DNA of 64,000 nt. It comes from an uncultured bacterium. GTDB lineage: Bacteria; Bacteroidota; Bacteroidia; Bacteroidales; Marinifilaceae. Each line of letters opens with the position of its first letter. Position 1 is the stretch's first letter. Below are positions 44,691 through 54,697 of the stretch, piece by piece. A model generated the notes under the pieces. The model saw nothing but the letters and a program-made list of their open reading frames with translations. It did not search any database and had not been told where the DNA came from. A program made the position numbers and the translations under genes. Location of the stretch: assembly GCA_905216195.1 (NCBI GenBank), contig CAJMSX010000004.1, forward strand, positions 1-64,000, in the 5' to 3' direction.

Positions 44691-44874
44691 ACGTCCGAAT
44701 TGGTCATAAGTCGAAAAAAAGATAGATTTTATAAAAAAACAATCAGAAAAGCATCCGGATACAGGCCGTACACTCCCATCCCGAGTTCCGAGGGCAGATC
44801 GAATTTCGCCCGGTATATCCATTTCTGGATGAACATTCTAAAGCCGAATGACGTATACGAGGGCAAAAACTTAT

Positions 44875-46032
44875 ATGATGAAAGCTTATATTTTAATCGT
44901 AATTCTTTTCTGTCTGGCGGCAGGATGTCACCATAAAAAAGAAGGACCAGCACAAAGACCGGTACCGGAAATCGCCGTAAATTCCCCTCAAACCCGTAAT
45001 GTCATATACAGTTACGAATATCCGGCCTATCTGGAAGCGGAACAAACCGTCAACCTGGTAGCCCGGGTCTCCGGCTTCCTGGAAAAAATCCTTTATACCC
45101 CCGGTCAGGAAGTCAAAGCCGGCCAACTGCTTTTCGTCATTGAACCCAAGCCCTATATCGATCAGGTCCACGCCGCCGAAGCGGGCGTAAAAAGCGCCGA
45201 AGCCCAGTTGGCGTACGCCAAGGCCTCCTACGATAAAATGAAAGAAGCCGTCCAAACCAAAGCCGTCAGCGAGATCGACTATCTACAGGCACAATCCACC
45301 TATAACTCGGCTCTGGCCAGTCTTCAAAACGCTAAAGCACAATTGAATACCGCCCGTATTAATCTGGCATACTGTTATATCAAAGCCCCTTTCGACGGAA
45401 GAGTAACCCGTAATCTGGTCGACCAGGCCAACTTTGTTCCCGGTTCGGTCAATCCAACCACTCTGGCCACCATGTATAAAGACAAACGCATGTATGCTTA
45501 TTTCAACATGGCCTATGCAGAATATCAGAACCTTCCGCCGGCTTCCTCCTGGGTTTCGGCCCACGATCCGCTTCGCTTTCTGACGGTAACCGATGCAGCG
45601 GATGTACACAGCCAATGGAAAGGCGAACTGGATTATACCTCTCCACATGTCGATTTACAAACCGGAACCGTCAATATCCGCGCGATTGTAGAAAATCCTC
45701 ACGAAGAATTGCTGAGCGGTATGTATGTAAAAATATCCGTTCCTTACCGGAACGTGAGAGACGCCTTGCTGATCCCCGAAACTTCCATCGGCACCAACCA
45801 AACCGGAAGGTTCGTTTATATCGTGGACCGGGACAACCGGATCGAACTGAAGCCCGTCACGGTAGGCGTCTTAGAATCCGACGGCATGCGTCAGATTGTC
45901 AGCGGAATCCGGCGGGACGACCGGTATGTAGTCGATGCTTTGATGAGTGTCCGTCCCGGAATGCAGGTGAAACCCGTCAGCACTCTTTCTTCCGGGAAAG
46001 AACGGAATACGAAAGCTACTCCTCATTCTTAA
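44875..46032 (+). CDS. RND efflux periplasmic adaptor subunit (AcrA family)
   Basis: The 385-residue protein has a lipobox AAGC (about residues 15-18 from the chosen start), a lipoyl domain, a helical hairpin (about 95-170) and later barrel domains, with IKAPFDGRVTRNLVDQANFV as the family's second lipoyl segment. Tandem ATGs at 44875 and 44878 begin a good signal peptide; an earlier ATG at 44848 is less likely. The pump gene follows after 29 bases. It is divergent from the sigma operon. Confidence 0.92.
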   Translation: MMKAYILIVILFCLAAGCHHKKEGPAQRPVPEIAVNSPQTRNVIYSYEYPAYLEAEQTVNLVARVSGFLEKILYTPGQEVKAGQLLFVIEPKPYIDQVHAAEAGVKSAEAQLAYAKASYDKMKEAVQTKAVSEIDYLQAQSTYNSALASLQNAKAQLNTARINLAYCYIKAPFDGRVTRNLVDQANFVPGSVNPTTLATMYKDKRMYAYFNMAYAEYQNLPPASSWVSAHDPLRFLTVTDAADVHSQWKGELDYTSPHVDLQTGTVNIRAIVENPHEELLSGMYVKISVPYRNVRDALLIPETSIGTNQTGRFVYIVDRDNRIELKPVTVGVLESDGMRQIVSGIRRDDRYVVDALMSVRPGMQVKPVSTLSSGKERNTKATPHS

Positions 46033-46061
46033 TTTCAAATCCTTAATCCTCAAACTCAGAC

Positions 46062-49000
46062 ATGATCAGTAATTTTTTCATCAATCGCCCGATATTCGCC
46101 ACCGTCTTATCCATTCTGATTGTGGTTGCGGGTCTGGTATCTCTGCGCACTTTACCTGTGGAGCAATACCCGACCATCACCCCTCCTACAGTAGTGGTCC
46201 GGGCCACCTATCCGGGAGCCAATGCCACCACCATCGCCAATATGATAGCTACCCCCATCGAACAACAGGTCAACGGGGTCGAAGGGATGTTGTATATGTC
46301 CTCTACTTCTTCCAGTACGGGCACCTACCAGCTGACCATCACCTTCGAAGTCGGAACCGATCTCGATATGGCCACCGTATTGGTCGAAAACCGGGTAAAC
46401 ATCGCTTTGCCGACCCTCCCCCAGGAAGTTACTAAAGTCGGGGTCACCACCACCAAAGAATCTACCAATGTGGTTATGTTCATTTCCCTCACGACCGATT
46501 CGCCCGACTATGACGCCTTGTTTCTTTCCAATTACGCCTCGCTGAATATCGTCAACGAATTGAGCCGGGTAAAAGGAGTGGGAAGCGTCGGGCTGTTCGG
46601 CTCGGGAGACTATAGCATGCGGATCTGGCTGGAACCCGATTTACTGGCTATCCGGGGAATTACGCCGGCCGACGTGATTTCCGCCATCGAAAGTCAAAAT
46701 ATTCAGGTGGCTGCGGGAAGCGTAGGAGCTGAGCCTTTAAAACACAAGGAAGCCTATCAGTATACCCTCGAAACCCAAGGATTACTGGTTAACGAAGAAG
46801 AGTTCGGAAACATCATCGTACGGGCTCTACCCGACGGGAAATACCTGCGCATCAAAGACATTGCTACCGTGGAGATCGGAAGGGAAAGTTACAGCACCAC
46901 CGCCAGGCTAAAGGGGGGAGACGTGGCGGCACTGGCCATCTACCAGCTGCCGGGGGCCAACGCCCTGGACGTAGCCGGCCGGATAAGAACGGAAATGAAC
47001 CGTTTAGCCGGTTATTTTCCGCAAGGGGTAAACTATAGCGTAACCCTGGATACCACTGAATTTATCCGGGCTTCCATTTCCGGAATTTACAGCACCCTGA
47101 TCACCGCCTTTATTCTGGTGCTACTCGTCATCCTCATTTTCCTGCAAAATTGGCGCGCGATGCTGATCCCTTTGATAGCCATTCCGGTTTCGCTGGTAGG
47201 CACTTTCACCTTTATGAAGTTACTGGGATTTTCTATCAACACCTTGACTTTATTCGGGTTAGTACTGGCGATCGGACTGGTAGTCGACGATGCCATCATC
47301 ATTGTAGAAAACAGCTACCGCCTCATAGAAACCGGTAAATACACAACGGTAAGAGAAGCCGTAAAAGAAGCCATGCGGGAAGTTTCCGGAGCTGTCATCG
47401 GCATTGTCCTGGTTCTGCTGGCCGTATTCATCCCCACGGCTTTTATCGGAGGCATTACCGGGGAATTATACAAGCAATTCGCTCTCACCATTGCCGTAGC
47501 CACCGTCATCAGCGGATTCAACGCACTGACTCTCAGCCCGGCTCTCTGTGCTCTTTTCCTGAAACCCAAACAACCGGTACGCTTTTTCCTATTCAAGGCC
47601 TTCAATCGATTCTTTGAAAAAACGACCAACGGTTATAGTTGGGTAATTCGGGGATTTATGCGAAAATCCCTGCTCACGTTCATCGCTTTTCTGATCATTT
47701 CGTTCTTTGCTTTCTGGGGATTTTTGAAATGGCCGCGAACCTTCCTGCCCGAAGAAGACCAGGGTTATTTCATGGCATTCATGCAATTGACGGACGGAGC
47801 CTCTTCTTCCCAAACGGAAACAGCCCTGCAAAAAGCCTCGGCTATTCTGAATCATATAGAAGGAGTGGAAACCTACATTACCATCAACGGTTTTTCAGTG
47901 ATGAGCGGAGCGAATGCATCGAATGCGGCCACCATCTTCGTCATGCTGAAAAACTGGAACGAACGGAAAACCCCCGGTCTCAGCGCTCAGGACCTCGTCA
48001 CCAAATTCAACGAAATGGCTTACCTGGAAATCCCCGAAGCTCAGGCTTTTGCGGTGCTGCCTCCGGCGATCCCGGGGCTGGGCGAAAGCAGCGGCTTTGA
48101 AGTCATGCTCGAAGATATCAATAATTACGGTCCCCAGGAACTTCAAAAAATGACGGACGAATTGATGATAAGCGGTAACCAAACACCGGGACTTTCGACG
48201 GTACAATCCATGTTCAGCGCCAACGTTCCTCAATATTTTCTGAATATCGACCGGAACAAGGTCGAGATGATGCAGGTCCCGCTCAGCGAAGTCTTCAACA
48301 CCCTCACGGTTTTTCTGGGGTCTTCCTACGTCAATAATTTTGTAAAATTCGGCCGTACCTATCAGGTAAATGTGGAAGGAGCCCCGGACAGCCGCGCCCT
48401 TATCGAAGATATCCGGCGGATGAATGTGCGGAACGCCAATGGAAATATGATTCCGTTCTCAGCTTTTACTACGGTGGAAGACCGGCTCGGCCCCGAACAC
48501 CTGACCAAATACAATACCTATATTTCCTCTCTGATTTCCGGTTCGGCCGCTCCCGGCTACAGTTCGGGTCAAGCCCTGGAAATTATGAAAAATCTCATCC
48601 AGGAAAAGGCCGGACGTTCTTTCGGTTATGAATGGACCTCCATGGCTTACCAGGAAGAGAATTCTTCTTCCACTACTTCTCTGGTTTTTATCTTAGCCAT
48701 ACTGGTTGCTTACCTCATCCTGGCCGCCCAATACGAAAGCTGGACCAATCCCCTCGCCGTCATCATGGGACTGCCTATCGCTTTGCTGGGAGTCGTTTTA
48801 GGGGTGATGATCATGAACCTGCCCGTCAGTGTATATACTCAGATCGGTATCGTACTGCTGATCGCCCTGGCCGCTAAAAATGCCATTCTGATCGTCGAGT
48901 TCGCCCGGGATTACCATGCTGCCGGGAAATCGATAGACGAAGCGGCCCTGGAAGGCGGACGGGTCCGGCTGCGTCCTATTCTGATGACCTCTTTCGCTTT

Positions 49001-49238
49001 CATTCTGGGTACACTGCCGCTCGTCATCGCCACCGGTGCCGGAGCCGCCAGCAGGATATCGCTCGGGATCGCCGTTTTTGCAGGCATGCTGATGACTTCC
49101 CTCATCGGTACGCTTTTTATCCCGAACTTTTACAAACTCATGCAGGAACTACAGGAAAAATTCACCCCCCGGAAGAAGAAAGAAACCGGAAACTTACCTG
49201 TCGTTTATGAAGAACAACTTCCGGAAGTAAAACCCTGA
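46062..49238 (+). CDS. RND efflux pump, inner-membrane permease (AcrB-like, HAE1 family)
   Basis: A second 1058-residue HAE1 permease, opening with ISNFFINRPIFATVL. The proton-relay Asp pair is in GLVVDDAIIIVE and the relay Lys in ALAAKNAILIVEF; PRTFLPEEDQGYF is also present. The C-terminus is a polar tail. It is encoded directly after its adaptor, while its probable outer-membrane channel gene lies upstream of the intervening sigma operon. Protein differences from the first pump are widespread, so this is a distinct system rather than a recent duplicate. Confidence 0.95.
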   Translation: MISNFFINRPIFATVLSILIVVAGLVSLRTLPVEQYPTITPPTVVVRATYPGANATTIANMIATPIEQQVNGVEGMLYMSSTSSSTGTYQLTITFEVGTDLDMATVLVENRVNIALPTLPQEVTKVGVTTTKESTNVVMFISLTTDSPDYDALFLSNYASLNIVNELSRVKGVGSVGLFGSGDYSMRIWLEPDLLAIRGITPADVISAIESQNIQVAAGSVGAEPLKHKEAYQYTLETQGLLVNEEEFGNIIVRALPDGKYLRIKDIATVEIGRESYSTTARLKGGDVAALAIYQLPGANALDVAGRIRTEMNRLAGYFPQGVNYSVTLDTTEFIRASISGIYSTLITAFILVLLVILIFLQNWRAMLIPLIAIPVSLVGTFTFMKLLGFSINTLTLFGLVLAIGLVVDDAIIIVENSYRLIETGKYTTVREAVKEAMREVSGAVIGIVLVLLAVFIPTAFIGGITGELYKQFALTIAVATVISGFNALTLSPALCALFLKPKQPVRFFLFKAFNRFFEKTTNGYSWVIRGFMRKSLLTFIAFLIISFFAFWGFLKWPRTFLPEEDQGYFMAFMQLTDGASSSQTETALQKASAILNHIEGVETYITINGFSVMSGANASNAATIFVMLKNWNERKTPGLSAQDLVTKFNEMAYLEIPEAQAFAVLPPAIPGLGESSGFEVMLEDINNYGPQELQKMTDELMISGNQTPGLSTVQSMFSANVPQYFLNIDRNKVEMMQVPLSEVFNTLTVFLGSSYVNNFVKFGRTYQVNVEGAPDSRALIEDIRRMNVRNANGNMIPFSAFTTVEDRLGPEHLTKYNTYISSLISGSAAPGYSSGQALEIMKNLIQEKAGRSFGYEWTSMAYQEENSSSTTSLVFILAILVAYLILAAQYESWTNPLAVIMGLPIALLGVVLGVMIMNLPVSVYTQIGIVLLIALAAKNAILIVEFARDYHAAGKSIDEAALEGGRVRLRPILMTSFAFILGTLPLVIATGAGAASRISLGIAVFAGMLMTSLIGTLFIPNFYKLMQELQEKFTPRKKKETGNLPVVYEEQLPEVKP

Positions 49239-49385
49239 TCTCCGGGCCGGTTTTTCCTTTTTCCACATACCGGCTCCGGTAAAACTCCCCGGTCGAGCTT
49301 CTTAAAGCAGGCTAACCAGTTTATTCTGAACGCAGTGAAGAATCTCCATCCGGGTCTGATTACTGCTGTAAAAAGACATTCCGTT

Positions 49386-49700
49386 TTACTCAATAGAATA
49401 ATAAATCGGGCTTGTTAGCCTGCCTCTTCCACATTTTTCATCGTATGAATGATCTGGGATAAGGGTATCATTTATATTAATAATATCCCCAGGCAATAGG
49501 GGTATTTTATCAGCATTCGCTGTATTGTTTTTCGTAATAAACCAAGGGATTAACGGACGAAAATGAGGATCTTCATACTTTAATTGATCAAAATAAAGTT
49601 TAAAAGCATATGATGATTCCGTTAAATTAAGCGTATCTTTTTTTCCCAAAAAAGTTAAAACATCTCTTGTAAGATCGCATATGCGATTGCAATATCCCAT
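49386..49700 (-). CDS. Hypothetical protein, 104 residues
   Basis: No family recognised. The frame is open from ATG at 49700 and the sequence is AT-rich like its neighbours at 49.7-55.2 kb. It lacks a signal peptide or membrane span. It lies 19 bases after the FISUMP/DUF1566-like gene on the same strand, so co-transcription is likely. It may be a fragment of a larger protein. Confidence 0.5.
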   Translation of the reverse strand: MGYCNRICDLTRDVLTFLGKKDTLNLTESSYAFKLYFDQLKYEDPHFRPLIPWFITKNNTANADKIPLLPGDIININDTLIPDHSYDEKCGRGRLTSPIYYSIE

Positions 49701-49719
49701 TATTTAATCCGAGGAGATT

Positions 49720-50316
49720 CTATTCTACGGTTCTGACGCACCTCACAGGTAATCGGTCTGTTTTCAAAAAAATGGGATTGTTAATATATTCCTTTTTCAT
49801 ATAAAGCAACAGAGCATACCGCGATGACTTTCTCCCTTCACTTGACCAATACGCTCCCGTTATACCGACTTCAATAGGAGTATCACTGCCGGTAGGAATA
49901 TAACCTGCATAAGGGAGATATACAAAGTGTTTCGTATCGCCTCTTTCATTATATATAACCCCATGTCCTTCGAGATTTTTAACCTTTTTCATAATAGCAT
50001 TGATCTCTTTCGCATTAGGAAGCCGCCACCCCTCTTTCTCTCCTCCTTTGAAATTTTTACAGGCCAAACCTACCTCATCAGAAGAAACTCCCATCATTTT
50101 CCGTTCTTTAGCAGTAGTATTCTTATTCCAGGCGTAATAATCACCGAAAGAGTTCATTTTACCAGACATAGCCCCGCAGTTCCTATCCGCAATTTCTATC
50201 CAATAACTCTTACCTTTTTTGCTTTTAATTTCTATTTCCACTTTTGTTTCTTTTTCTTGTGCCCTTAGTGTGACAATCAGAAACAGAGCCATTATTAAAA
50301 AAGTCGCTTTCTTCAT
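49720..50316 (-). CDS. Secreted FISUMP/DUF1566-like domain protein
   Basis: A 198-residue protein with a signal peptide ending near LRAQ (about residue 19). The segments EGWRLPNAKEINAIM and GAYWSSEG match the conserved core of the DUF1566/Fibrobacter-succinogenes-paralogous domain, which occurs in surface or secreted proteins of Bacteroidetes and is related to C-type-lectin-like folds. The C-terminus PVRCVRTVE is also typical. Function unknown. Confidence 0.7.
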   Translation of the reverse strand: MKKATFLIMALFLIVTLRAQEKETKVEIEIKSKKGKSYWIEIADRNCGAMSGKMNSFGDYYAWNKNTTAKERKMMGVSSDEVGLACKNFKGGEKEGWRLPNAKEINAIMKKVKNLEGHGVIYNERGDTKHFVYLPYAGYIPTGSDTPIEVGITGAYWSSEGRKSSRYALLLYMKKEYINNPIFLKTDRLPVRCVRTVE

Positions 50317-50358
50317 AGTATTACGATTTTAAATTATAAAATATCCATTACGTAATGT

Positions 50359-50775
50359 TCAATTTTCCTCTAACTTATTCCGGCATATCGGATTAAATAA
50401 CTTGTTCGTATAATCATTATCAGCATTCAAATAAAAATTAACCACCTCCGGCTTTCTAATATGGGAATAATACTCGTCACTACACATAAACTTCCATAAA
50501 CGGAACCCTATTTCTTTGTTTCTTTTTTCAGGAGCAACATATGAGCAATAAACTGTTAAATTGTTATTTTCTAATTTAACCGCACTCCCAGCACATACTC
50601 TACCTTCCTTTACAACATATATACTCAAATCATTTTTATATTCGTCCGGATAACTAAAAGGATGTAAATACGCCCCTATGTGATTATAATCAAACTCCAA
50701 TTGGTGCAATTCATCCTTCTTGAGTCTACTATATGTTTTATATTCCAGCTTATGGCCAGCACCTTTATAATTCAT
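50359..50775 (-). CDS. GNAT-like acyltransferase, putative
   Basis: A 138-residue protein in the AT-rich island. The central segment VVKEGRVCAGSAVKLENNN then YVAPEKRNKEIGFRLWKFM resembles strands beta2-beta4 and the pyrophosphate-binding loop/helix of GNAT enzymes, though the classical Q/RxxGxG/A loop is degenerate. There is no signal peptide. It lies between the secreted DUF1566-like gene and the outer-membrane barrel gene, all on the minus strand. Confidence 0.5.
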   Translation of the reverse strand: MNYKGAGHKLEYKTYSRLKKDELHQLEFDYNHIGAYLHPFSYPDEYKNDLSIYVVKEGRVCAGSAVKLENNNLTVYCSYVAPEKRNKEIGFRLWKFMCSDEYYSHIRKPEVVNFYLNADNDYTNKLFNPICRNKLEEN

Positions 50776-50801
50776 TAAACATAAAGATATGGGGAGAGTT
50801 T

Positions 50802-53228
50802 TTATTTTGGTATCATTCTATCAAAATTGCCGGAATTATCCCGGTGTTCCACTTTTTCGCCTTTATTAAACGTATATTTTAAGGAAAAAGAGAATAAACG
50901 CGGACTATTATTATGAATCTCATATACATTATTATTGAATATATACGAACGACAGTGATTATAGTGGCTGGGTATTAAGTTGACGCCCTTGAGTTCAACA
51001 ATTAAATTTCTTTTTTTCATAAAGGCATATGAAATTCCTGCACTCAACAGGCCGACTTGCTCTTCTTTTTCCTGAAACGGGTTTTCAGGAAAAATATATT
51101 GATATTCACTATTGACCGAGAGCCTGTCGGTTATGTCGTAAAACACTTTGAGACTTATCTTCCCTACCGCCCAATTCGCTTTATTTTTACCCAATCCCAA
51201 CTCCGGATTCGCATCCCGCAGCATGTTGTAAGCGAATATACCGCTAAACTCACCGATTAACGTATTACCGAACAACTCAAAAGGAGCAATTAAAGTTGCA
51301 CTGACCGAATTTATATCTCCCACATTGGCATAAGTTTTAAATACGGCATTGTTATCCGATCCATAATAACCATATATGTAATTAAACCTCATACTGTACC
51401 GGGCATCTAACACCAGAAAACCCCAGAATGTCTGAATGATTGATAATTGATAGGTCACTTCATTTTTGAGCTCCGGATTACCTTTTTCATAATAATAATC
51501 ATTCACATATCTATTTCCCGGCAATAAATAAGTATAATTTGGTCTCTCCATAAATGTCCAGATACGCGTATGAACCCTATAATTAGGAATACTCAACCAA
51601 TAATGAATCCGGGGAATCAGTTTATTATCATTCAAATCATCTCCTTGATCTGAAGTTTTTTCATCGTATGTATACTTTGCATACTCATTCCTCAAATCCA
51701 AAGAAAATCCGTGATTTTCTCCTATATTATAAATAAAGCGGGCATACCCTGCAAGAATAAACTCATTGGCCTTAAAGACAGAACTGCTTTTAAGAGCATC
51801 CGTTTTGAAACCGAAATAAGATACATTATCGGTAAGAAAATTAAGGTCAGCCTGAACACCATATTCCAAAGACGATTTTTCCGACAATTTACTGACTGCA
51901 TCTACAGCAAAGGTGTGCATATGTCCCTTCATGGTTGCATTATCTTTCTGAAAGCCGTCGAATCCATCGGTATCCAGCCGATAATACTTCCCTTTTGACT
52001 TTACCGAACCATACATTCCGTAATAATAAGCCGTCAGGTAATTTTTCTTCCCCTCATCGGATGAATATCTCACAGCTCCGGAATACATATCGTCATTTCC
52101 TGAAATATCCGCCCGAAAATCTTCCTGCCGGATGTCGTTTTCATGAGGCGTCCCTTTTCTGCTTATCCATTCCCTGGTTTTCTTACTTTGATCATAATAA
52201 ATGAAAACATTGAAATCCAGCAAATTACCTTTACCCAAATCGAATGTAAGGTTGCTAGTCGATCGAATAGCCCCTCGTCTTCCATTAACTTTGTTGGCTC
52301 CTAATACGTATTTATCAGCGCCCGCAAAATATAAACTGTCCCTGTCTTTGCTCCAAATATCACGATTGTCATAAGACAAAAGTGTATTGAAGGTAACCTT
52401 GCCTTTTTTCATCATAAAAAACTGACTCCCTCCATAGTTGCCCAAATCTTTGTCCGTGAGTCCGCCTTTCATTTCTGATTGGGAGAAATATCCTTCCGGC
52501 ATATCCTTGTCCATATGGATATCGATCACGGCGCTCACGTCAGAACCGTATTTTCCAGTGGGAAGAGGTATCACCTTGATTGTCGAGAGCGCTTTTGCCG
52601 GTAGCGCACTCAAATATTTCAACACAGCTTCTGTCCCCATCATCTGTTTTATACCATTGATGTATACGGTTACCGGTTTGCCGTAAAGAGAAACAGCATT
52701 ATCACTGACGGATATCCCCGGCAAGCGGTTCAATAACTGGTCTGTATTCAATCTTTCATAATTCTTCACCTTCGATACGTCTACGATCAGTTCTCCTTTA
52801 TCAAAAGATATAGGGTTTGGTTTTCCCTCTACCACGACTTCGTCCATTTTAAATACAGTTTCTCGAAGTGAAATCCTGAGCGGGCCCGACGGTATGCTAA
52901 AAGGCTGTGCATATAGCTCATAACTCATATGTCCTACCGTAAGAATAGTTGCCTCTGTCTCGATATCCCCGATAATTATTACGAATTGGCCCAGGCTATC
53001 GGTTAACGCCTGTCCTACCGTATAATCGTGCCGGGAACCTACTATACTAACCAAAGCGTCTGCAACCGGACGCCCTGCCCTATCCGTAACAGTTCCTTCT
53101 ACTTTATTTTCCTGAGCATACAATACGTTGGAAAAAAACAGAAAAACGATATTCAAGGTTAACTTCAAGAGAGGCCACCAATCGAAATTTTTATCTCCAT
53201 AAAAACGAATAGTAAATAATTCTCTCAT
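50802..53228 (-). CDS. Outer-membrane beta-barrel protein, TonB-receptor-like, with carboxypeptidase-like regulatory domain
   Basis: The 808-residue protein has an N-terminal hydrophobic segment ending near LYAQ (about 39), a carboxypeptidase-like domain (about 42-125, EGTVTDRAGRPVADALVSI), a plug-like domain (about 130-240, with PVTVYINGIKQMMG and DVSAVIDIHMDKD), and a long barrel rich in Tyr, Asn and Ser. It is the same architecture and almost the same length as the protein at 8684-11113. Base composition is AT-rich relative to the RND and sigma genes nearby. No SusD partner is adjacent; the ligand is unknown. Confidence 0.85.
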   Translation of the reverse strand: MRELFTIRFYGDKNFDWWPLLKLTLNIVFLFFSNVLYAQENKVEGTVTDRAGRPVADALVSIVGSRHDYTVGQALTDSLGQFVIIIGDIETEATILTVGHMSYELYAQPFSIPSGPLRISLRETVFKMDEVVVEGKPNPISFDKGELIVDVSKVKNYERLNTDQLLNRLPGISVSDNAVSLYGKPVTVYINGIKQMMGTEAVLKYLSALPAKALSTIKVIPLPTGKYGSDVSAVIDIHMDKDMPEGYFSQSEMKGGLTDKDLGNYGGSQFFMMKKGKVTFNTLLSYDNRDIWSKDRDSLYFAGADKYVLGANKVNGRRGAIRSTSNLTFDLGKGNLLDFNVFIYYDQSKKTREWISRKGTPHENDIRQEDFRADISGNDDMYSGAVRYSSDEGKKNYLTAYYYGMYGSVKSKGKYYRLDTDGFDGFQKDNATMKGHMHTFAVDAVSKLSEKSSLEYGVQADLNFLTDNVSYFGFKTDALKSSSVFKANEFILAGYARFIYNIGENHGFSLDLRNEYAKYTYDEKTSDQGDDLNDNKLIPRIHYWLSIPNYRVHTRIWTFMERPNYTYLLPGNRYVNDYYYEKGNPELKNEVTYQLSIIQTFWGFLVLDARYSMRFNYIYGYYGSDNNAVFKTYANVGDINSVSATLIAPFELFGNTLIGEFSGIFAYNMLRDANPELGLGKNKANWAVGKISLKVFYDITDRLSVNSEYQYIFPENPFQEKEEQVGLLSAGISYAFMKKRNLIVELKGVNLIPSHYNHCRSYIFNNNVYEIHNNSPRLFSFSLKYTFNKGEKVEHRDNSGNFDRMIPK

Positions 53229-53471
53229 TTTAATCTGACTTAAAGTTTTTAATTATCCACACTACAACCTTTTACCGTTTATAATTCCCTTTTAATTGTT
53301 AATACTCCCGAACCATTAAAAAAAGGAAAGGAGAAGAACGTATTTCATTTTTATTTCCTATTGATTCTATCATGTGAGCAAAATTTCAATTGGAAGGCAA
53401 TAACACAACTATTAAACGCTCCCTGCGGCCTATCCGGAAAATACCTGCGCCATTCCTCAAATAATTGTTTA

Positions 53472-53479
53472 CAAATATA
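53472..53479 (-). promoter_or_regulatory. -7 element TATATTTG upstream of the outer-membrane gene
   Basis: Exact TAnnTTTG match on the minus strand, about 245 bases before the ATG at 53228, implying a long leader. The 53229-53726 gap is otherwise AT-rich without a convincing gene; a 67-codon minus-strand frame spans this -7 box and is not called. Confidence 0.4.
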
Positions 53480-53726
53480 CAAAATCAATAAAACAATTTT
53501 TCTACTTCCTATTAAAAAATAAAATATTTTACTACTATCTGATGTATCATCCAACTTTTTTGTTTAAAATGTTTGTCAATTTCCCTTTTCTTATCTATCT
53601 TGCCTCTGTCTGTAGGTTAAGTCGGTTGGAAACCGGGGGTGGCAGATTTTAAAAAGAATGTGATTTTTACATGTAAAAAGAGAAATAAACAGGAAAAGGA
53701 GTTCTGAATTTTATACTTATTATACG

Positions 53727-54071
53727 ATGAATAAATTTAAATACATCACTTTTTTGATACTGTTATTATTAATGGCGATTCTATTAAGAGTTACTCTAAA
53801 TCAACATGCCAACGAAATGGTATACAGGATACCGATGTACGGATTTTGTTATATGTTACTCGCATTCAGTTCTATAGGCCGTAAAATCAGTTTACTGTAT
53901 ATTTGCACATCCCTTGCAACGCTAATAGAAATAGTAGATTTTGCCACCAGAGGTAATTATTTACATTTAGCTGTCATTACAGGGGCTCTTGCTCTAAATA
54001 TAGCGATATATCTATTCTTCATTAAGAAACTGAAACGGCCCTTCTCTATACAAAATAATGTATCACATTAA
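53727..54071 (+). CDS. Hypothetical small integral membrane protein
   Basis: A 114-residue, very hydrophobic protein with about four predicted membrane segments (about 7-22, 34-50, 54-70 and 80-99) and a basic C-terminus (KKLKRP). No family recognised. It overlaps the start of the first CPBP gene by 14 bases, so it is probably translationally coupled to it and could be a functional partner of the protease. Confidence 0.6.
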   Translation: MNKFKYITFLILLLLMAILLRVTLNQHANEMVYRIPMYGFCYMLLAFSSIGRKISLLYICTSLATLIEIVDFATRGNYLHLAVITGALALNIAIYLFFIKKLKRPFSIQNNVSH

Positions 54072-54558
54072 TCGTTTAAAAGAAATCCTAGGCAAAGCGA
54101 ATATAATACAGTTTTGCCTTATCGTATTGGTTGCGGTTAATCTAATCAGGGCCATTGTTTATTTGCCCTTCAAAATTCTTCAACTAGACGATATACAATT
54201 TAGAGAGGAATTAATAAATCCCGAACAGCCTACTTTAACTGTTACCATCCTAATATCAACTTTAATATTAGCACCTATTGTTGAAACGGCATTGTTTCAG
54301 ACCTTTATTTATCAATTTAAAAGATGGTTACATTTGAACAATCTAACTATCGTCCTGATTTCGTCTATATGTTTCAGTCTGATACATAATTTCAGCTTGC
54401 TTTATATGATCAGTACTTTTTTTACAGGAAGTATTCTGATGTATGGATATATTTTAAGATCAGAATATAACAATAAACCGTATTGGTCTGTTACACTCGC
54501 TCATTCTACGCTCAATGCCTTTGCTTTACTTATGCTATTGGTATTTGAAATATGGTAA
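54058..54558 (+). CDS. CPBP family intramembrane metalloprotease-like protein (paralogue 1)
   Basis: CPBP (CAAX protease/bacteriocin-processing, related to Rce1) proteins are membrane-embedded peptidases or bacteriocin-immunity factors. The 166-residue protein shows motif 1 as ETALFQ (Glu76; the usual EExxxR has Thr and Gln instead of the second Glu and Arg), motif 2 as FSLIH (His110) and motif 3 as HSTLN (His149, Asn153). Four membrane segments surround them. The ETxxxQ variant occurs in both paralogues here, so it is a shared feature of this subtype rather than decay. The sequence is AT-rich. Confidence 0.75.
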   Translation: MYHINRLKEILGKANIIQFCLIVLVAVNLIRAIVYLPFKILQLDDIQFREELINPEQPTLTVTILISTLILAPIVETALFQTFIYQFKRWLHLNNLTIVLISSICFSLIHNFSLLYMISTFFTGSILMYGYILRSEYNNKPYWSVTLAHSTLNAFALLMLLVFEIW

Positions 54559-54625
54559 ACAAGGGCCCGGGATAAAGCAAGACAACCTGACGTCTTTTTC
54601 TCCGACCCTCCTTTCATTTTTTTAC

Positions 54626-54641
54626 GGAAGTAAACACTTCC
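54626..54641. promoter_or_regulatory. Inverted repeat upstream of the second CPBP gene
   Basis: GGAAGT-AAAC-ACTTCC (54626-54641) is a perfect 6-base inverted repeat lying 15 bases before a -7 box, roughly at the -33 position. Candidate operator; the binding protein is unknown. Confidence 0.4.
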
Positions 54642-54656
54642 ATATGCCGATTTTGT

Positions 54657-54664
54657 TACTTTTG
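54657..54664 (+). promoter_or_regulatory. -7 element TACTTTTG of the second CPBP gene
   Basis: Exact TAnnTTTG match 33-41 bases before the ATG at 54698, which supports starting the gene there rather than at an in-frame ATG at 54515 inside the previous gene. Confidence 0.5.
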
Positions 54665-54697
54665 CATTCAACACGTTATAAAAGTAAATCTTACACC

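Noticed and set aside
30609..49238. The idea that the two RND systems are a recent duplication
   Set aside because: The pumps, adaptors and channels differ throughout and one channel is a lipoprotein while the other is not; they are separate members of the same family.
53351..53554. A 67-codon minus-strand frame upstream of the outer-membrane receptor gene
   Set aside because: It spans an exact -7 promoter box and has no recognisable domain; kept as non-coding leader.
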